A program made the position numbers and the translations under genes. Positions 61,505 to 64,000 of a stretch of DNA of 64,000 nt are shown in pieces. The DNA is taken from assembly GCA_016987375.1 (NCBI GenBank), contig PJRA01000048.1:1336389-1400388 (forward strand). Reading direction: 5' to 3'. The stretch is from Brachionus koreanus (taxonomy: Eukaryota > Rotifera > Eurotatoria > Ploima > Brachionidae). The notes below the pieces were generated by a model. That model was given only the letters and a program-made list of their open reading frames with translations, made no database searches and was not told the origin of the DNA. The stretch's first letter is position 1. Each line of letters begins with the position of its first letter.

Positions 61505-62113
61505 ATGATTACCAATGATTATCCAAAATCTATATCAATTTGTTTCATTCTATTAGGAATTTCCATGGGTTTAGTAGCCATCGGTCTTCAAATTTATTCA
61601 ATAATAAAACAAACTCCATTGTACTATATTGGAACAGGGTAAAAATAGACAAAACTTTATTTTTTAATTACGAATTTGATTTTGTACTAAGCCTTTGGGT
61701 TGGACTCTTAATGATTACGAATGAATTACTGCTACTTTTTCTAAGTAAATTTATCTTTTGAAATTTTTCTTAATTGAAAAAAAATTTAAAGCTATAAAGA
61801 AAACGATTGGGATGTACTATATATCAAGCTTTTTTCGTAATTTTTGCTTTCTCATTACAACTGCTTTAATGGTTGTGAGCACAAATTCAATAAGGAAAAT
61901 ATATCAAGATAACTCAGGCAAAGAATATTTATGGATAGATTTTATTCTTTTAGCTATTGGTATTTATTTGTAATTATAAAATTTAAGAACAAAATCTAAA
62001 ATTTTATCAAAGGAATTACAACAAAATTTACATATTTGGCTATTCATAAAGTTTTCACCAAGAAATTAGAGATACAATTCAGAGAGATTTTGATAACCTT
62101 TCAAAGTTATTGA
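61505..62113 (+). CDS. Uncharacterised four-helix membrane protein
   Basis: Four short exons (61505-61638, 61692-61744, 61792-61959, 62013-62113) join in phase to 151 aa ending at TGA. Hydropathy by eye gives four membrane segments: about residues 10-32 (SICFILLGISMGLVAIG), 45-62 (WVGLLMITNELLLLFL), 72-92 (FCFLITTALMVV) and 115-130 (IDFILLAIG). The charged tail reads HKVFTKKLEIQFREI. The plan (TM1, short loop with GTGLWVG before TM2, TM3, larger loop, TM4) recalls MS4A/TMEM-type tetraspan proteins, but I cannot assign it. An upstream in-frame ATG at 61436 would add 23 residues. It starts about 180 nt after the CNT stop on the same strand. Confidence 0.6.
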
Positions 62114-63319
62114 AATTTTTTCAAATTATTATTGTGAGCTATGTTTTTATTTGATAATTTTAATTAAATTTATATAACATTTAAATTTCTTTTTAATAAA
62201 AGAAAAGATAAACATTTACTGCTTTTATTTATTTAAATCTAAAATAAGCATTTAAATTCTAGATAAAATAGCTGAAAAAATAAAAAATAAATTTAAATTT
62301 TTTCTATTTGCAATTTATCTTTTTCGTTTAGAATTTTATCTATTTACCAACACTATATAGAATAGTGCAAAATTTGAATTAATTAAATGATTATAAAATT
62401 ATATACTAGAAATGTGTATTAAAACTCAAAGATCCGAAGGGTTTTTCAACCCTTAATTTTTTTAAGAAGATTTTTTACATTTTTAAAATCAAAAAAGTTA
62501 AATAAAATTCAACAACTCTGAGTATTTTGATTTAATTTTTATGGAAAAAGGCAAATTGAAGTTATTAATCAAAATTTAAATGATTTTCCTCAAAAAATCA
62601 TTAAAAAAGGTTTTTAAACATTTTTTGATTAGAAATTTTATTGCTAACTAAAAGATGCTTCTAAAGTAAACATTAAATTTTCGACTTGATCTTGAGTAAG
62701 AGGAACTAAACAATTTTTTTTATAATAATTATTTATTGTATTGTGAACTAAATTTACCAATACGACCCTGTTGTTTTGATGAACATGCCATTTAAATAAA
62801 TCACATAATCGGCATTTTTTGCCCTCTAAATATATTCAAATTTTTTTTAAGACTCTGTAACACAGAAAATAATTAAATTTTAGTATCCAACTTGTGTCTG
62901 ATTGGAATTTAGCTTCTTTTTTGTTTAAATTTTTTAAGAGGATTAAATTATTTTAAAAATTCATTGAAGATTTGATTTTTCATTAAATTTGAGAAAAAAG
63001 TATTAAAATATCTTAGAATGCTAATTACAATAAAATGATAATTTTCATTTAGCTCTTTTTGCTTTGATTCTTTAAAAAAATTTTAAAGAATCATTTCAGA
63101 CAAATTTTAGACTAAGCAAATCTTTCAAAATGTTTGAATTTTAGTTAATAGTTTTCCAAAGTGCTATAACTTAAATAATTATAGATTAATTATATTTTTT
63201 ATTAAAAATTAAAATTTCAAATTAATTAAAATAATTTAAAAATAAAGCATTTTTAGTTTATATTTCTAAATAATATATATTCTCTTAATTTTTTATCCTC
63301 TCAAATAGAATTATAGAAA
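62114..63319. other. Intergenic with broken coding remnant
   Basis: Mostly AT-rich. The right-centre part contains the unidentified minus-strand fragment at 62644-63070; the rest shows nothing. Confidence 0.4.
62644..63070 (-). pseudogene. Unidentified broken coding fragment
   Basis: The minus strand shows protein-like sequence in two frames. First comes LRYFNTFFSNLMKNQIFNEF (from about 63070). Then, after a frame change near 62945, comes KEAKFQSDTSWILKFNYFLCYR, and past an in-frame TGA at about 62840, KKCRLCDLFKWHVHQNNRVV to TAG at 62644. Amino-acid variety is well above that of the AT-rich background. An intron around 62863-62910 (gttgga...gttacag) can be drawn but does not restore one frame. 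It may be a decayed gene piece or badly spliced exons. No family recognised. Confidence 0.35.
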
Positions 63320-64000
63320 TTATTCTTGTTCATCTGAAGGTTCTACCAGATAAGTTTTATCATTTGAACTTTCATGTGTTATTGGATCAAATTGCTTGTT
63401 TTTTTCATTTTCTGAATTAAAAAAATAAAAATTAAATCTTATTTATTTAAAAATTTTAATTTACTTTTTTTTTCTTTATTCTTTTTTCTATTATTGCCGC
63501 TAGAAAAAACTGAATCCTTATTCATATTAGTCTGTGAATTATCAGTCGAATTTAATTCATTCATGTTAATTTCACTGTCGTTTTCGTCTGAAAAAGACCG
63601 CTTTTTAAAAATTGGATTAAAAAAACTTGTCAATGACGGTTGTCTTATTTCAGATGGAGTAATTTCTGAATTATGTGGATTTTCCGGAAATGAAGTCAAT
63701 CCATCTGCAGAAGGCGCAGCTAAATTAGATCTTAAAAAAAACCTTTATATATTAAAATTCAAATTTATATATTACTCTTCATTGGTTTTCTTTTTGTATG
63801 AATAGAATAGAAAAAAACTAACTACCAATATCAATATTATAACTACAGGGATCGCAAAAAGTGACGCTCCTTAAAAAAATGTTTATTCATTTCAAGATTC
63901 TTAGCTTTTTTGTCTCTAAAATTACTTTTGATTTTATTGCCTAATATTTTGCTTGCTTGCTCTGTATTTATCTCACAAAGATCTCCTTTCCAGCCTGGAA
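63320..64000 (-). CDS. EGF-domain single-pass membrane protein, C-terminal part
   Basis: Partial gene running off the right edge; the N-terminus lies beyond 64000. Four exons are visible: 64000-63926, 63869-63776, 63730-63465 and 63411-63320, all in phase to TAA. The edge exon ends an EGF-like domain (PGWKGDLCEIN: Gly-Trp-x-Gly-x-x-Cys). A juxtamembrane stretch, one transmembrane helix (SLFAIPVVIILILVVSFFLF) and a basic stop-transfer (YSYKKK) follow. The cytoplasmic tail, about 115-120 residues, is polar (Ser, Asn, Asp, Glu), with a basic KKRS patch and a KKNKEKK cluster. It could be a receptor or ligand of the Notch/Delta or related adhesion type; the visible part does not decide. Confidence 0.75.

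Overview
The window looks like nuclear DNA of a small invertebrate animal. It is very AT-rich. The genes are animal housekeeping genes (Integrator, COP9 signalosome, COPI coat, NuA4-type MRG-binding protein) split by short GT-AG introns, mostly 40-70 bases. The mix of VMO-I/ricin-lectin proteins, expanded 2OG-Fe(II) oxygenases, an insertion-rich P450 and many 3' splice sites directly before start codons would fit a monogonont rotifer such as Brachionus. That taxon is my inference, not something the sequence proves. One run of 188 Ns (49432-49619) shows that this is a scaffold.

Layout. 0.7-6.0 kb: MRGBP-like and mitochondrial acyl carrier protein (both minus), then a 2OG-Fe(II) oxygenase (plus). 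6.8-7.4 kb: a decayed non-LTR reverse transcriptase. 8.5-9.1 kb: a two-exon gene for a small secreted 8-cysteine peptide. 9.1-22.1 kb: a gene desert with a 23-bp perfect hairpin and a tRNA-related SINE-like element. 22.1-23.6 kb: a GPI-anchor-type Ig/FN3 adhesion protein. 23.6-28.7 kb: mostly empty, with an RT scrap. 28.7-31.0 kb: a cytochrome P450. 33.4-35.4 kb: delta-COP (minus). 36.7-43.1 kb: a complete 17-exon PX-PH phospholipase D (minus). 43.9-53.1 kb: two-domain small heat shock protein, COPS6 and INTS6 in tandem (plus). 54.0-55.0 kb: TMEM147. 55.7-57.1 kb: a secreted VMO-I/ricin-B protein with a decayed inverted copy behind it. 57.3-62.1 kb: a concentrative nucleoside transporter followed closely by an orphan four-helix membrane protein. 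62.6-63.1 kb: an unidentified broken coding fragment (minus). 63.3 kb to the end: the C-terminal part of an EGF-repeat single-pass membrane protein (minus).

The genes do not form a pathway. The close same-strand pairs (COPS6-INTS6, 217 bp apart; CNT-4TM, about 180 bp apart) are the only candidates for shared transcription. Exon joins for the multi-exon genes were worked out by hand from reading phase, GT/AG sites and remembered family alignments. They close in frame except for one apparent single-base frameshift in the nucleoside transporter.
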